Origin: RPQJ01 sp035691185
GTDB lineage: Bacteria; Pseudomonadota; Gammaproteobacteria; Steroidobacterales; Steroidobacteraceae
NCBI GenBank assembly: GCA_035691185.1
Contig: DASSJN010000208.1
Span: 1-6,904, forward strand
DNA: 6,904 bases
Direction: 5' to 3'
The notes beneath the pieces were generated by a model. The model did no database searches, had not been told where the DNA came from, and saw only the letters and a program-made list of their open reading frames with translations. The position numbers were made by a program, and so were the translations under genes. Of this stretch, positions 6,454 through 6,904 are shown piece after piece (position 1 is the stretch's first letter; the number at the start of each line of letters is the position of its first letter).

Positions 6454-6904
6454 TGCCACCCGCGACCACGAGCACGCAACGCACCATGAAGAAAACCGGC
6501 AACCGCGAATTCCTGTTCGAGGTGTTCTCACTGATCGTCATCGCGATCCTCGTCCAGGCCGTCTACGCGACGGTCGTGCGGCCGCGCGCGGCGGCCGTGC
6601 AGGCCCACGACGAGGCGCAGATGCAGAAAGACCCCGACTACGTCGGGAAGCGCAGCGTGTACATCATCGTCAAGGATTACGAGCAGGAGGTCTGCTTCAT
6701 CCTCGCGCTCTGGGCCGGCGCGATCATGGGCTACAAGGGCTACACGCTGCGGCGCGGGCGGGACCTGCTGCGCACGGACCTGCTGCGGCTGCCCGAGGGC
6801 ATGAAGATCCTGCCCGAGGACTCGCGCGACTACGCGCGCCAGGTCGAGGCGTTGCCCGAGCAACTGCGCGGCGAGCTGCTGCCGCGCGCGCTGCTGAGCG
6901 GCCT
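6453..6904 (+). CDS. N-terminus of a membrane protein, probably MotA/TolQ/ExbB-like proton-channel family (runs off the window)
   Basis: About 150 codons are visible, open to the window end. The ATG at 6453 overlaps the preceding stop (TGATG). A second in-frame ATG at 6486 would remove the 11-residue leader MPPATTSTQRT; neither has a strong Shine-Dalgarno, and the overlap slightly favours 6453. The protein begins with KKTGNREFLFEVF, then a hydrophobic helix at about 25-42 (FSLIVIAILVQAVYATVV). A charged stretch follows, then VYIIVKDYEQEVCFILALW with a second hydrophobic helix at about 79-94 ending in GYKGYTL, and an acidic/helical cytoplasmic-like segment (LPEGMKILPED, then RQVEALPEQLRGELLP). 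This resembles the front of large MotA/TolQ/ExbB-like proteins, with the second helix in the position of the first conserved TolQ/ExbB helix. The diagnostic later helices are outside the window, so the family call is moderate. If correct, it would supply ion-driven energy to the envelope complex encoded upstream. Confidence 0.72.
   Translation, partial: MPPATTSTQRTMKKTGNREFLFEVFSLIVIAILVQAVYATVVRPRAAAVQAHDEAQMQKDPDYVGKRSVYIIVKDYEQEVCFILALWAGAIMGYKGYTLRRGRDLLRTDLLRLPEGMKILPEDSRDYARQVEALPEQLRGELLPRALLSG

Noticed and set aside
3607..6531. A 974-codon open frame on the minus strand opposite the FHA/PEGA/FGE gene
   Set aside because: Its product is Arg-rich and lacks recognisable domains. The opposite strand encodes clear FGE and PEGA motifs. 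Long stop-free antisense frames are expected at this GC content.
6453..6904. Reading the MotA/ExbB-like gene as ZorA of a Zorya anti-phage system
   Set aside because: No ZorB-like OmpA/MotB partner, helicase or nuclease is visible, and the upstream genes are signalling and envelope proteins not known from Zorya.

Overview
The window is a densely packed, very GC-rich stretch of bacterial chromosome. All recognisable genes lie on the + strand and are joined by short overlaps or gaps of a few to about 20 bases. Codon third positions are strongly G/C, GTG and TTG starts are used beside ATG, and there is an outer-membrane-type lipoprotein. This points to a high-GC Gram-negative proteobacterium, most likely a gammaproteobacterium; that placement is inferred from style and domain content, not from a marker gene. 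No RNA gene, mobile element, CRISPR array or terminator was seen, and no stretch without a gene exceeds about 25 bases. The promoter must lie upstream of the window.

Layout from left to right: (1) the last 40 codons of an unidentified protein (to 125); (2) a 420-residue lipoprotein (122-1384) starting at a GTG that overlaps the previous stop; (3) a transmembrane Hanks-type kinase or pseudokinase (about 1406-3691) with a cytoplasmic kinase fold, one membrane helix, a TPR-like periplasmic region and a PEGA-like C-terminal domain; (4) a large fusion protein (3688-6162) with a divergent FHA-like N-terminus, one membrane helix, five PEGA-like repeats and a formylglycine-generating-enzyme (FGE/SUMF1) fold lacking the usual cysteines; (5) a small secreted Pro/Ala-rich protein with a distinctive C-terminal tail (6169-6453); (6) the N-terminus of a membrane protein resembling the start of large MotA/TolQ/ExbB-like proteins (6453 to window end).

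Together these look like one cotranscribed envelope-spanning machine: an outer-membrane lipoprotein, two single-pass inner-membrane proteins with cytoplasmic signalling domains and long periplasmic arms, a small periplasmic partner and a possibly ion-driven inner-membrane component. The part list (lipoprotein, transmembrane kinase, FHA, FGE-fold periplasmic domain) resembles the TagQ/TagR-PpkA-Fha1 threonine-phosphorylation pathway that controls some type VI secretion systems. Here, however, the FHA and FGE parts are fused in one polypeptide and no secretion gene is visible. The function is unknown and the pathway comparison is inference.
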